Made by a program: the position numbers and the translations under genes | Shown here: positions 1-13,195 of the stretch, piece after piece | Layout of the letters: each line of letters begins with the position of its first letter | How positions within the stretch are numbered: the stretch's first letter is position 1 | Notes under the pieces: generated by a model | Databases searched by the model: none | Told to the model about the DNA's origin: nothing | What the model saw: the letters and a program-made list of their open reading frames with translations, nothing else | Assembly (NCBI GenBank): GCA_024220505.1 | Contig: JAKZZE010000027.1 | Span: 372,001 to 436,000 of the forward strand | Length of the DNA stretch: 64,000 nt | DNA from: Rhizopus arrhizus | Taxonomy: Eukaryota > Mucoromycota > Mucoromycetes > Mucorales > Rhizopodaceae | Reading direction: 5' to 3'

Positions 1-2
1 GT

Positions 3-854
3 CTGGTTCGTATCAAAACTGGTGAGTCTATTTTCTCTACTTCTACTGCAAGCAAGAAGGAGCTTTACCCAGACGCCAAAGATATCAGAGGGTTCAAGAT
101 TGATATCAGATTTATTGTTGATGTTGATAGAAAAGAGATAGATGTAGCAGTGGCCGAAGTAGCAAAGGATGACAACAAGGATAAAACAATAAGTGATCAA
201 GGAAAGCTATCGCGCGAGGGAAAAGACATTATTGACAACCTTGTTGATATTGTTGATGTCAAAACCATCAAGTCATGTCGTGCTTATCTATTTCAAATTG
301 CTGGCAGTGAATGCATAGTATCGAGTATTTCTCTTGGTAGCAATGGATTATATGTTGTCCTTCATCAAAATGACATTTCACTTCCTTGCTCTCCTCAGGA
401 GCTTGATAATCTCAGATCATTTTTGCCTTTCCTCTCATCTTATAAAAGGGAAATTGAACCTTTGGCTTTAGAGGTTAAAAGCAAATCATCTCAAAAGTTT
501 GGCACAAGGAAAGTCTTGGGTTTGGAGCAAACCAAAAAAGTATGGGAGTGCATCCATTGGGTGCGAGATACGTACTACTCACCACCACCAAAGAGCATCT
601 CCGCCATTCCTTGCTCTCTTTTCGGTAGTCCGCCACCTAACATTTTGTCAAAGTTGAAGTCAGCTTACGAAAAAGATACCGGCCGCGCTTATCGACAGGA
701 AGAAGAGGAAGAAGAGCAAGAGAATCCTAGTGAGTATGATGTGTACGGGTGGAAAAGGAGAAACGATGGAAAGTTCTATAATAAGTTTAGCAAAACAGTT
801 GCTGATGAACATCCCGCAAAGAGAAATGAAAAGGGAAAGCAAAAAGCTTCCTGA
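3..854 (+). CDS. C-terminal part of a lineage-expanded protein of unknown function (5' end outside window)
   Basis: The frame is open from the window edge to a TGA at 852-854, giving 283 visible residues. I know no function for it. It is paralogous to the protein at 40867-42517: both have FKIDIRF, then an acidic stretch, then REGKDI(I/L)D, then a segment ending SSI.L...LYV, and both end with a YSPP motif in a proline- and charge-rich tail. The tail here is Glu-rich and then Lys-rich. No membrane segment or catalytic motif is visible. From memory, similar proteins occur in many copies in Mucorales genomes, but I cannot verify that here. The frame shows no lesion. The true start lies upstream; the GTG at 150 is internal. 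Confidence 0.7.
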   Translation: MVRIKTGESIFSTSTASKKELYPDAKDIRGFKIDIRFIVDVDRKEIDVAVAEVAKDDNKDKTISDQGKLSREGKDIIDNLVDIVDVKTIKSCRAYLFQIAGSECIVSSISLGSNGLYVVLHQNDISLPCSPQELDNLRSFLPFLSSYKREIEPLALEVKSKSSQKFGTRKVLGLEQTKKVWECIHWVRDTYYSPPPKSISAIPCSLFGSPPPNILSKLKSAYEKDTGRAYRQEEEEEEQENPSEYDVYGWKRRNDGKFYNKFSKTVADEHPAKRNEKGKQKAS

Positions 855-1640
855 ACTTCCTTTTTGATTTAATATACGAGCTGTTTCCTTTGCGTTTTAT
901 TGAAAAACTTTTATTTATGCTTTTCTTGCGTCTATACATATCTTATGTAGTACTTATAATTTACATAACGTGTAATGGTATTGTAATATCTGAGATAATG
1001 TATATAATAAAATTAAGAATATGAAAAGAATCATAATTTTATTAAAGAAAATAAAGGGCTATTTATACAAATTATAATTAACTAGACAAAAGATAATTAC
1101 TAAGAAATAAGCACCAATTGATATCAATATGAATATGTCAGAAGGATTCATATTGTTATCTTACAGGTTATTGGCTACTTGATTTCTTAGGACAGCATTT
1201 CCACAACCTTCGAGATTATGCCTAGCTGAGCTACCAATTGAAGATTCGTCTGAAGTTGGAGACATCACAGGTATTGCCAGTGGCTAGTCTTTAAGATAAT
1301 TGTTACTTTTTTATGAAGAAGCTTCTTTGGCAAAAGCAGGTAAAATTATGCTGGATAAAAAGAATAAATAAATACTGATTTGTCAATTAAAGTCATTTAT
1401 AGTATTTATGGTCTTATTCTAAAAGAAAAAAGAAAAATATTTATTCTCTAAGGTTAAAGTTATATATTTCCTGATGATGCTTTTTGGTCGTGCTACTTAT
1501 TGTCTAGTATTTAGATCGTGAGTTAGATAACTAGCATTCATTTGCGAAACAAAGGATAGTACCTGTTGGTCAGATTAACATATTTACGTTTGCATCAAAA
1601 GAGCGGGTAGTATTTGTATTCAAATGCAGGAAAACACTAA

Positions 1641-2070
1641 TTTTTTTTATGTATGAGGAGTTTATTCTTGTGCCGCCTTTAGACGTACATTGTAAGAAAG
1701 CATTTAAATAGATAGAATAAAAGTATAAAATTAATGTGATATCTGATTATTGTCTTGGAATTCTTTCTGATAAAGATTTTCTAAGAAATGAGTTGAAAGT
1801 GTATCCCACATAGGTTGTTTAAGTGGACAAGGCCAGAAGAAATGTTCATCAGATTCGATTGCGCCACACAGCATACACCTTTTATCAGTAATAGTGTTTG
1901 GCATGATTTTGGTGCAATCGGGATCATGTTGGCAGCTTGGAATGATAGAGTCGCCAAAGAATGGTTCGTGCTGGATGCGGAATTGAGGCGTGCCAAAACT
2001 GTGTCCAGGATGACTTGCTGGTTCGAGGGTAATGAGAAGGCAAACTAGCTAGCGGCAGCTTGTCAATATG
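1641..2070 (-). mobile_element. Decayed 3' end of a LINE (reverse transcriptase C-terminus)
   Basis: On the minus strand, one frame reads WTQFWHASIPHPARTILW followed by RLYHSKLPT and a stop. After a shift, a second frame reads DKRCMLCGAIESDEHFF, then a CP and a W, up to a stop at 1731-1733. This C-x2-C...H...C pattern is the usual C-terminal zinc-binding motif of LINE ORF2 proteins. Downstream on the minus strand are a 3' UTR containing AATAAA and an A tail (T run at 1641-1648). The 3' UTR end resembles that of the copy at 28844-29040. The copy is 5'-truncated and frameshifted, so it is dead. Confidence 0.75.
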
Positions 2071-3224
2071 ACGAAACCATTTTGTTGATATATATACCCG
2101 ACCCTGGTACTGTTTTTTTTTTGGGTAAACAGCTTTTATTTATTATTCTTATATTATCATTATCATTATTATTATTTTTATTAGTATCCCTCCCTGAAAA
2201 AAAAAAAAAAAAAAATTGAATAGGTTAACTTAGCTTGAAAGATATGGAAAAGAAAGAGAAAACAAGTTTAATATCATTATAAAAAAAGGAAAATAGAGCA
2301 TGGCTCAGAGAGCATGTATCACACCTTCAGTCTTCGTTTCGTCAACATTGGCATTTTATTTTTCAAAAATCCTATTTTCAAACACAAAACACTGTAAGGA
2401 GAGGTGCATTATCTTTTTATCTTGAAAAAGATCTGTTATTCTGACATTTAGAAGCATAGAAATGATGCCCAAAATAAGTCTAGATTCTAAAAATCGATAA
2501 TTATCTTTTTCGTAATGTAAGCTATTTAAATAGCTTTTTATAATAAAAAGTCGTTTATTAACTACTCTTTTCTTTCGTTACAAAACATCTTGTAGTAATG
2601 TTCCTCGTAATTATTCTTGCTATATGTACTAAACATTATCATTAAGTGGATGATTTTTTTTAGAATTATAATTATAGAAATCTGTCAATATAGCGATCCA
2701 AAAAAGAAAAAAAAAGTTAATCAAAAACAAACTATATATTTGTGAAACGTGTCGATTGCATCTTAAAGGAGGAATTTGGGAAATACGTTATTGTTTACAA
2801 GTATTAAAGAAGGTTTTCCTTCTGAAGGGGTACATTTATGCATGAAACTCCTCTACAATTGAATGCTGAAGCTCTGCTCCTAAAAATATAACCGAACGAA
2901 GAGAAAATCGTATCTGAAATTTTTAATAAATGTAGCCGAGAGATAGGAAGCGGGAGGTGGACTAGATTCAATCACTGCTAGATTTTTTTTTTTTTGAAAG
3001 AGCAGAAACCGTTAAGCATATTTTTATTCAAATAGAAGAAATTGGAAGTTTAAAAACGATTAAAAGTTCTATTTTTGTATACGTTTTTTAAACAAATTCC
3101 AAGAGCATTAAAGATATTTATATTTTTTTTTATTTGAGCAGAAGTAATTAGTTTAATAAGAAAACATGAATAAAACTTAAAAGAAACTTTGTCAACTTGA
3201 TGGATGTAAAACATATTCGAATTC

Positions 3225-3260
3225 TCTTTGGTTGATTTGATGCTTCTTTGGGAAGCACTC
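3225..3260 (-). repeat. Dispersed AGTGCTTCC repeat, copy A
   Basis: The minus strand reads AGTGCTTCCCAAAGAAGCA and then AATCAACCAAA. Diverged copies with the same order of blocks occur at 29064 and 32706. CAGT starts are typical of Tc1/mariner terminal inverted repeats, so this may be an eroded transposon end. No partner repeat was found nearby. Confidence 0.4.
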
Positions 3261-5035
3261 ATTTTTCAGCTAAATGCAGTGACTCTGTGCGCTCCCTTTA
3301 CTATTCTATCCAAGTACCGCTTCTTTTCTAGTGGCCGATCACGATCATAAATTGTAACTTGCCAATATGTTTATTTGAATTTTAATTTGTAGTCAGAGCC
3401 ATATAAAGATAATGTTTCATATGGGTTTATTTGAGTATTCTATTGCTTAAGCTTTCTCTATTTATTTAAAGTTAAAGGAAACTTGTTGAAAGAATTAATA
3501 AAAATAATCGCATTATTTGTAGACTTAGTAAATGCACGATAGTGCATATAATTTGTATTCCCGCTGAACAATTGATCTCTTTGAGAGAAATAAAAAGAGT
3601 ATGGCTCAGAAAAGATCGCTTATACGAAAAAAAAAATGCAATTGAGCGATATATTAAATGTACTACATTCAAATTTACTGGGAAAGAAAAAAAAAATAAA
3701 GAGTCAAGAACAATCTAAACAAGTGTACCATCATCAACTAATATTTGTCGGGAGAAAGAAAATGTGCACCAATTTTTATTTATACACACAAATTTATGTG
3801 TTACTTTAAGAGATCTTCGTTTCAACTCACTGGCACATACACGTTCTAACTTATATTTTCATTAGTATAGTAATGATTATCTAAGCATGCTTTGATACTC
3901 TCAAAGGAGAACAATAAAAGCGCGTCCTTTTTATTTTATTTTATTCATGCAATTTTTTTCTTTGAACGCATCTTCTCAAATGGATTTCATGCTTATTGTA
4001 ACCTACAATATTGTAATTATTTCTTTGTAAAATTAACCTTTTGGGGATATTTCATTTAACTTTATACTGCCATGTGCTAGTTTAGAGAGAATTGGTGGAT
4101 GGCTGACCTTAATATTAATTTACCTATTTGGGGTCTCCAGCTAATTTTTCTTAGAATAAAGAACCAAGATTTAAGATCTTAAAGTTCTATTTTAGTATCA
4201 GAGCACTTTATACGCCCAGCTCATCATCCTTTCTTTTTACTTCTCCAGCATACTTGCAAGAGTTATAAATAAATTTCTGATTCAATCCTTAATCCAGAAT
4301 GAAATTCAACCCAGTGAAAACAAACGGAGATTGTGATAAATTTTAGTTAATCCGACACCCAAAAATTTATTACCTTTTCTAAAGTCTGAGTTTTGTAAAG
4401 AAACTTGCTGAAGACGAGACCCGAAACATACAATAATGAGATATTTATATTATTCGACTAAAGAATAAAAATAAAGAGGCATCTTATTAATTCATATAAA
4501 CCATATAAAGAAAGATAGAGAATGGGTAATTAAGGTTAAATAATGGAGAAAAGAAAATATAAAAAAGAATGCCTTTTTGTGTAAAGAAAATCATATCATT
4601 TTTTCAAATATTTTACACAAAGCTCGCAATTATTTTCTGAAATTTAAGACCTTGGCCAATATGAATATTAGGGTTTTTATTAGAGAAGATATTAGCTTAA
4701 CTGAAAAATGTTTTAGATAAATAAATAATGAAGAAGACAATGATTATTTAGCTTAAATCAGTTTGCATATAAAGCATTGACTATTTAGTGCTTGGGATTG
4801 TGGTTGGGAAAAAAGTGTGTTAATTAGGGAAATAGGCGTACAAAGAGATAACGAAGAAACCTAGAATTGTATACAAAAATAAATTTCATTTCTCCACGTT
4901 CTGTCTTGGTTACTTTTTTTTTGTTTGTGTAGAGAAAGAGACGCGAAGGTGCTGTGACTGAGAAGTTAATGCTGTCCCTTCATTTTAGTATAGCTTTCAT
5001 ATGCAAATACATTTCATTATTTTTTGATGTATAGA

Positions 5036-5085
5036 CCCAGGGGGGAGCGAAGCACGAGGTGTACAACACTCCATGTGCCTCAAAA
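5036..5085. other. Short GC-rich island with nested inverted repeats
   Basis: A strikingly GC-rich block in an AT-rich background. It contains a run of G residues and self-complementary pieces such as GTGT...ACAC and GAGG...CCTC. It does not fold as a recognisable tRNA and has no clear A and B boxes. Its function is unknown. Confidence 0.25.
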
Positions 5086-5533
5086 TTGGAGTTCAACGGT
5101 TGTTTATAATAATAAAGAAAAATACTTGATCTATGCAAAAAAACAGGATGTAAAGATGTCAAATAGTTTGTGTAAGAATACCTTGTATTAAATGAATAGT
5201 ATTTGAATATGTAGTCTGGATGATCTGTGATCTTTTCATGACTGCTGTGATATGGGCTATTCAGTCGGAGAGAGCACTAAAGAAATGAAGGTGTGACAAA
5301 ATTTACAAGTGGCACGTTCTTTTTTCTTTACGCATTATTTTGGTCTTTTTAGTTTAAATAAAGTTCGAGTGCTATTTTCCCTCGCTTCTCCCCTTATTTT
5401 AGAGTATCGGGCCAACCATGTTGTACTACTTTCTCCTTTTAGCTATCTTCTAATTTCTTATATAAATTGTGCGTCTTTTTTCTCAGTTAATCGTCTTTTT
5501 CCTTAATTCTTTTTTACTTGTTATCTTTTATAT

Positions 5534-6961
5534 ATGATGAACTACTCTAAAGTAATGAAGCCTTATCAAAAAGAATCAAATTATTCCATATATAGACCGG
5601 CTTATCATCGTATTCCATCCACTGGTAATCCTCAAAAAGAAGTAACCCTTGAAATGACATCCCCTATTGTCGTACCTTCCATGTCCAATACATTGGTTTA
5701 CGATCCATCTTATGCTTACTATATGTATTACAAGCAACAGCTTTCTGTAAGTTCATAAGCCATTTTAAATTTATTTTTATTAATATATCTCTAGTATCAG
5801 CCTACAATGCACCATGTACCCATTCATCGTACATTAGAAAACGCTACTATTACTTATGATACAACCATTGAACATCAACAAAAAGATTTAGTCAAGGATG
5901 TCTTCTTTTCACCTGCAATGAATGATAGAGAAATGTCTCCTGCTCCTTCTTCTGCTGCATCCACTCAAAGCGATGATGATGATTGTTCGCTAAGCCCTAG
6001 TGAACTTTTGCCATTAGAAGAAGAAAGCAGTTTGTTTGACTTTGGTCTTGAGCTTCTTGACAAGAAGCCTGCAAAGGAACCTTCAACCATGGACTATGTA
6101 TTCTCTAATAAAAGAAGGTGGTCTGATTCTGTTTTAGAACAAAACAAAAAGCAAAAGATTCAAGAGTTAAATACCCCTCCTGTATCCCCTTCCTTGGAGT
6201 ACAGTGGATACTTTGATGCTTCCAATGAAGAAGAATCTGAATCAGATGATGAAGACAATGAATCAATCGGTCGTCATGGTAATACAGAGTTTCAACCATT
6301 CGAGCAAGAGGAAGACGATAACTCTTCTATTGGTTCATGGGAGGAATCCGAATTCAAGCCCTATTCAAAGAAACAACAGCAAAATAAGCATCAAAGGATG
6401 GAGCAAAAAATGATTGAAGAAAACGAATACAAAGACTTTCCCAAAACCGAGCCCCGTCCAACCGCCCAACCCACTATTTATCAAAAATTAACCAAGGCCA
6501 ATGTTGATTGGTGTAGGTATTGTGGTACAACTGAAGGTGTCAATTGGAGACCTGGACCATGGGGTAAAAGAACGTTATGCAACAAGCATGGATGCGACTA
6601 TAAAGGATATGGGTTTGCTTGCAAATTGCCAAGACTTGATTTAACTGGGTTCACAAGAGAATCAATCGATGAAAGAGATAGACCTGTACTTCAACTTTAC
6701 TGCTCCGCTTGTCAGCGCAAAGATTCATGGGAAGGTAATGTGTTGGTACGCTGCGAGGGGTGTCCCAAGGCTTATCATCAAAAGTGTTGCCCCCAAGAAT
6801 TAACAGATGAATTTGTTGCATCGAATGAATCCTGGTTTTGTGATGAATCTTGCTGTGAAAATAGTCGACGCAAGAGAATCATTGTCGAGTTGCCAAGAAA
6901 ACGCTTACCTTTAATGTGCGCACCAAGCAAATCAAACATGTTTGAAACCAAAAGACACTGA
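5534..6961 (+). CDS. GATA-like zinc finger plus PHD finger nuclear protein
   Basis: Two exons, 5534-5746 and 5795-6961, joined in phase 0 across a 48-nt GTAAGT...CTAG intron, give 459 residues. Two adjacent ATGs (5534, 5537) could start it. The first 300 residues are low-complexity, acidic and Ser-rich, with a basic stretch near NKRRW. Around residues 310-345 is a GATA-type finger, WCRYCGTTEGVNWRPGPWG, whose second half is atypical (CNKHGC rather than CNACG). A PHD finger follows at about 373-425, with a Cys4-His-Cys3 order visible as CSAC, CEGC, HQKC and C..SC. The tail is basic (RRKR). The domains predict a chromatin-associated regulator that reads histone tails and may bind DNA. The gene is convergent with the kinesin-4 gene; the two stop codons are about 160 bp apart. 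Confidence 0.85.
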
Positions 6962-7122
6962 AACATTCAGTTTATAATCCCAACCTTAAATATTCTCAAG
7001 TGTATATAAGCATCTATGCCAATCACATACAAATGTATAGTATATCCCTTTTTTTCAATCTGTAAATCATGCATCATAAGCCTCCCTTTTTATATACTGA
7101 ACAGTAATAAAAAATTATTTTA

Positions 7123-10100
7123 TTAAATAAAGTGACTCATTATTGCACTTTGTGGTCTTTTCTCTACTGGTTCCCATTTCATTTTTAGCTCTTCTACACT
7201 ACCACTACTATGTCGGTATGTTATTTTAGCTTTAGAAGATCTGGTGGGAGTCTGTGCTAATCTATAAAATACACTAGATGGCTTTTCATTTGTTGGAGCT
7301 TTTTTTATCAATTTTTGTATCGGACTAGGACGTTGATGCTGAGGTTGGTATGCTTGTGGTTGCTTTTGTTGATATTGATGTTCATGTTCTTGTGTTTGTT
7401 GTTGCTGTATAGATGCGTCTGATTGTACAGAAGACCTTCTTAAATGACTACTCCGAATAGATGATGTGCTAGAATCATGATCTGAAATATAAGCCTGGAT
7501 ATTTTCTGATTGTTGTTGTTGCCATGACAGCCTTGTTTGAATCAAGTTGTAAAACCTATCAGGAGAAGGCGTGATTGAGTCTCTTCTTATTTTTGGTGGT
7601 TGCAGATTAGTATTGTTATAAGGCGAAGCAACAGGTGAATTAGGTAAGCTGATTAATTGGGTATTATTATTAATGTTGGTATCACAATTAGGATCGATGG
7701 TAATATTATTGATATTGCTGCTGGTATCTTTTTTGGTCATTATATTTAATATGCTTTGCTCATTATTTTGCTTCATATGCTCTAATGTGCGTCTTAAATC
7801 AAGGATGGTTTGTTCCATATCCTTCACTGTCGTCTGTTTCTCATATTCGCTCATCTTTAACTCCATAATATCGTCCACCAAATTCTCTATAATATTATGA
7901 CATTCATCTGTCTCAAACGATTTGATTAGCTTGCAGCAAATATCATGAGCTACTTCAGGCGCCGCATTGATTGGTACAGTAAACTGTTCATCAAATGTGT
8001 CGATATCCATCCACTGCTGTTCATCGTGATTCATTTCTGTGACAATTTCGTCTACAAATGTGACATGCTTTGTTGGTCTGTGAATCATGACTGTGTCTAA
8101 TTGCTCCTCTGCTTGCAAACTTTCTTCTGCTGCTTCCTTTTGCAGACTACGTACTCTTGTTGATAAATATGATATCTCTGCGGACACAAGATCAATTCGT
8201 TCATCCATCAACTCAATAGCAATTGTATCCATTGGTTGGCCTGTATTCTCTTCATGTTCTCTCTCTACGTAGTACACTTGTTCTCTTTCTTCTTCTAGGT
8301 CTATTTTTTCTTTAACCAGTCTCTCTCTGCGAATAAGTAAGTTTTCCATTTCTACAATAGCTTGTTTTCCCTGAATGTATTGTGATAACGCTTTGTCCAG
8401 CAATTGCTTCTTACGACTCACCCTGATACCCAAAGGAACAGGGTTCTTCTTTTTTTTCTTTGGAAATCCGTGTCCTCCACCACGAGCAATGACAGCGAAA
8501 CTCCCACCCATAACCGGTGTCAGTTTTGCAAGCATTTTCTCGTCTAGTATACCTCCCTCTCTCACTGCTTTTTTCATGACGCTCATCATTTGCTTCAATT
8601 GACTTGTGTTCATCAAGATCTCTTCATTTTGTTTCTTGAGAATAATCTTTTGTTCTTCATGTTCTCTTTCTAATCTTTTCTTGGCTTGATTACATTGAGC
8701 TTGCTGTCGTTGAAGTTGCTGGATCTTTCGTTCTTGTCTTAGCATCTTTTCTCTTACACGCTCAGCTTCCATTCGCATACGCTGTACCAGCCTTTTCTTT
8801 TCTGTCTCTAATCGATGAATGCTCGTTTTGAGTGTCTTGAGAGCCGATTCATTTTGATGGCGTGCTGATTGGACGCTGGTGGTTGCACTTGAATATTTGC
8901 GAGTCAGATCCTGAATCTTTGCACTTAATTGTTTGATTTTTTGTTCATACACTTGTCGTATCTCTGGCTCCACTTGATGCTTCACGTCTGTCTTGACGGC
9001 GACATTGGACTTTGCTCGTATCAAGGCCATGTCTTTTTCTTTTTGAATATCTACCAGCTGTGCTTGAAGTAAGCTAATTCTTTCATCAAACTTTTTGCGC
9101 ATAAAGGTGTATTCGATCTCTGATTTTTCAAGATGTGATACTAGTTCTTCTTTCACTTTGATATCAGATTGAATCTGATGCAACATACGAGAGAGTTGTG
9201 CTGTGAATTTAGAATGAGGCAAACAAGTCTGTTGTTGAGAAAGTCGACTTTGAACTGTAGATTCATCACTCGAGTCCGATTTGAATGAATCCTTTCGTTC
9301 ACTTTGTTTCCATGTAGGAATAGTCTATCCAAAAGATTAATATTGTGAAAAATCAACATCCATTTTTACTCTTACGAATGATTCTATATCTTGAATAAAC
9401 TCTTCAATGTTCAATGAATACATGTTTTCATCTTGTTTATGCAGATTGTTTTCTTCTTTCTCGAAAACCTGAAAATAATTAGGGGGAAGGGTTACATCCC
9501 AATATTTTTCTGCTCCTTACTTTTAGTTCATCTTCCCAAGATGGGTTCTCCAGGGGCTATAAAAAAGAGAAAGAAAATCAACCCTTGTTATAAGGAGGAA
9601 ACATTTGATTGTTCTCTCTAACCTTGACCAATTCCTGAAGACTTTTTCTAATATCTGCACGTACTTTAGCAATGCTCTCCTTAACTTCCTCGTGTCGCAC
9701 AATGTCTTGTTCCTGAAAATCATTGACAAACCCTTCATCATCTTCCTCTTCCATCATCACTACCGACTTCTTATTGCTGCGCTTGTTGTTATGTTTCTTT
9801 CGTAAACTGGCGCTTGTGTTTACAATTGGTCTGCGTATCGCCCTACGTCTTGGGTTGCTATTACTTTTCGTTGGCTTTTTCTGCACGGGTGGATGAGAAA
9901 ATTTTTGAAGCGCATGACGCTCATCTTGCATCATCTTTAGTTTATCATGCGCATCTTGCAACTCACTTTGAAGTTGCTCATTCATCTTTTGGTATTTTTC
10001 AATTATAGGATGTGTCTGAACTGTTCGAGTGGATCCAATGTTTTCCAAAAGCGTATCTTCATCACATTGCTTAAATTCATTCAATTCGCGTTCTAGCAAG

Positions 10101-11608
10101 AGCGTGTCTCTTTCATTAGTTAATTGAACGATCTGTGCCGTCATTTCCTTTATCTTCTCGGCAGGTTGCTGTCCTGCACGTAACTCGGCAATCTCTATGC
10201 GTAATTTAGACACCAGGGCCTTAAGTTGTCCTACTTCTGCAGAGGAGCCTGTAAATTCTTGGTTGACACTCACACGGTTTTTGATATTGCGAGCACGGTT
10301 GGCATATTTGAGTGTGCTCAGCGTCTCCTGAAAATTAGTGTCAGCTGGTGAAACACAGGCGAGCATCAGTGTTTGACTGTTGCCACCTAAGGAGTCTTGT
10401 AAGAGTCTAGTGAGTTTACTGTCACGGTAGGGTATATGTGTCATCTTGCGAGCTTCATCTCCCAAGGCTGAGATAACATTGCCCAGTGCTAATAGTCCAG
10501 AGTTGATAGCAATACCTTCTTTAGCTCTATCACCCTGTGCATGTGTTCTTTTTAACTATTAAAGCCTTGTTAGTCAATTCCCAAAAAAAAAGAAGACATT
10601 TGTTTCTATTCTTTTACACGTTCAGAACCTGCTAAATCAACAAAATGAAATTTACTTGTCAGGGACTTGCTCACTTTTTTTCCTCCTTCTTCTTCTTGTG
10701 TTTTTTGCTGCTTTAATATAAGGGAGAAGATGGCATGTGATCTTGAAGAGACAGAATTCATCTCGGTAGATCCAGTGGTGCGATGAAGTGAGCCTTGAAT
10801 CAAGAAATTCAAGACATCCTCTGGACTATAACAGATTTCTTCCTTGACACCACTCCAGTAGATTTGCCCCGTCACATCTTCTCGAATGGATACTTCTGTA
10901 GTTTGTGGTTGATATGATTTACGCTTGGATGTGATGGTTAACAGATCAATAAATTCTTCATTGTAAAGTTCAAGGAAGGAGACATAAACTTCATATTTGA
11001 AGTCTGGATCTTGTTTTTCATTGGTCTTTAATATTTCAAATAATTCAATGATGCAACGAGGCACAATGCCTTAATGATCTACGTTTTAGTTGCAAAGTAA
11101 AATACAATCAATCATATATTTACCTTCATTTTCTGAATTGTCTTTTAAAGTTGTACCCATACTATATGTCTTGCCAGACCCTGTTTGACTATAAGATGCT
11201 TAAGAAACACTTTTTAATTACACGATTATTATCTTTACCCATAGGCTAAAATAGTAGCATTGAATCTTAAAAAAAAACATTTTAATAAAAAAATAAAATA
11301 AGAGCATTTTTAACTATATTTTTTTTTTCCTCTTTACCCATCAATGAATTTGTGCAATAATGGAGATGCTGCTTGCTGATATACTTGAGATTGATCTGTC
11401 TTGTTGTTAAATACATAATCATAAGTAAAAGATTTATCTGCCCCTATTAATATCTGTGGTGTGTTTGGTATAAATGATATACATTCTGTGCAATTATTCA
11501 TTATTTCCTTTTCAGTCAAAGGTCGAACTCGTAATCCAACCCTAAATTACTATTAGTATGATTTTATAATTAAATATTTTTTTTGTACCTAACTGCTGTT
11601 GAAGTCAT
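7123..11608 (-). CDS. Kinesin-4 family motor protein (KIF4/KIF21-like)
   Basis: Nine exons: 11608-11589, 11541-11338, 11265-11239, 11188-11124, 11069-10618, 10555-9623, 9556-9521, 9468-9376 and 9324-7123. All junctions are in phase and give 1343 residues. The N-terminal motor starts [15 protein letters not shown]. It has the P-loop GQTGSGKT at 84-91, switch I SSRSH at 213-217, switch II DLAGSER at 250-256, and [16 protein letters not shown] shortly after. Long coiled coils follow, with a basic KKKKK segment and a Gln/Ser-rich tail. A motor at the N-terminus with plus-end-type neck and long stalk matches kinesin-4/chromokinesins, which act on spindle or cortical microtubules; the choice within kinesin-4 is inference. 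Exon 3 is a 27-nt microexon encoding FNATILAY just before the P-loop, and exon 7 is only 36 nt. Confidence 0.92.
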
Positions 11609-13195
11609 ATTATGTACACTATATATAAAAGGAAGGAGTTAAAAAAAGGAAAGAAAAGTGAAAGAAAAGAAGGAGGAATCACAGAATAAAAAATAATGTG
11701 CTTTTTGTGCGTGTGTCGGCAAGGATTCCGAATGGGGGATTAAACAGTATAATTATCAGCGGCTCTTCTTTTTGCTTAACTTTTTATTTGAAAGGCTGTC
11801 TATGCCACCCCAACTCCCTATTCCATATATAGTAATCCTGTTTTCTTAGCAACCTGTCCGGTACCGGGCTATCAATAACCATAGTAGGTGATGGTATACA
11901 TGTGAAAAGAAAACATGTAAATCATGGGTTATAGTATTTATAGTAGTACTGGACTATGTAAGTAGAAGACCATATTGTGCTATAGACGAACTGTAGCTAA
12001 ACTTTTACAGGTTAGCATGGCAGCATTAATATAAAGTAGAGCGAGATAACATTCTCGTTTTGTATTTTTATTGCCATGTTTTATTAAAAATAATTGAGTC
12101 TTTTTTATTCCTACTTTTATCACTGGTACTTTTATTACAACCAGGACATAGTACTTTTAAATAGGACATGAGAGACCAACTTGCAGGTTGAAATAAAACG
12201 AATCACAACGCAGAATTTTAAATAATAAAAAAAAAAAAACTATAACCATCATGCATTCCTTCTTTTACTAAGGTTCTTCAAACTTAAGTTGAAATACCCG
12301 GCATCAATGTTAATTGGAAAGATATGTCATACAATGATCACAATGCCAATATACGGCTTTTTAAAATGAAGAGCTGGAAATAAAATTCCAAAGAAAGTTT
12401 TTTTTTCTTCTCAAAAGATAGTTTTTTCTTCTTTCAAAAGATGGCTATTTTGATTGCACCTTACTTCAATTAACAATAAAACGCAGAAAAGCACAACTGG
12501 GCACTCACTTTTTTATGAAAATGACTAAGGAAAGTTTGCTGACGAAAAAGAAAATGGAGCTATGGATTGAGATGCAAACCTCTTTCATTTAAAGACTTAC
12601 TACTTTGAGACAATATTAAAACGCACAGGAGTAAGATCAGCCTTTAATTGCTGAGAATTTAGAGGCAAAAATGGAGAATATTACTGCTTTTGTATAAAAA
12701 TAAAGAAGCAAAAGGAGTATTGTATTGAATACAGTAACGAGCAGTGATTTATCAAAATATTTAGAATTCAAAAATTAGACAAATTCCAAAGTTACTGTCT
12801 TATTAAGTGTGAATAAATGGAGTTTATTTATAAAATAAAAGTATTACGCATAATAATAAATGATAGACTCTGCGTTAGTCAATTAATATATATTTTTTGC
12901 AGCTCTAGAAATGTGAAAACAGTTTACTATAAGAAGATATTCTGGATTTATATGCTATCTATGCAATCAGATACATCCAAATTGATCTCTGATTGATCAA
13001 ACAGAAGCTACTTTTTGTATACTACAACAGAGTGAAGCTCTTCACGGCTGCAAATCCTGACAGATTAGTAGGAGATGTTTTTGACCGTATTAATTAAATA
13101 GGCAAAAAAAAAACACCAAAAAAGATAAAGAGTGGAATATTGAAAAACAAACAGAATCAATAAAAATATTCAGCTTGAGGACAAATACGATTAAG
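11609..13195. other. AT-rich intergenic stretch
   Basis: About 1.6 kb between the kinesin-4 start and the 3' end of the truncated LINE. I see A/T runs and dense stops on both strands. I found no gene, RNA or clear repeat. The first few hundred bases presumably hold the kinesin-4 promoter. Confidence 0.5.

Larger units (their letters stand above)
855..5533. other. Gene-poor stretch of 4.7 kb
   Basis: The sequence is very AT-rich, with many stops in all frames and no host gene I can support. It holds a decayed LINE 3' end (1641-2070, minus strand), a copy of a dispersed terminal-repeat-like sequence (3225-3260) and a small GC-rich island (5036-5085). These three are listed separately. The rest looks like non-coding or fully eroded DNA. 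Confidence 0.6.

Noticed and set aside
5036..5085. tRNA gene
   Set aside because: No cloverleaf can be drawn and the A and B box consensus is missing.
7673..8602. Plus-strand open frames opposite the kinesin-4 tail
   Set aside because: They are antisense to well-supported coiled-coil coding sequence and encode nothing recognisable.
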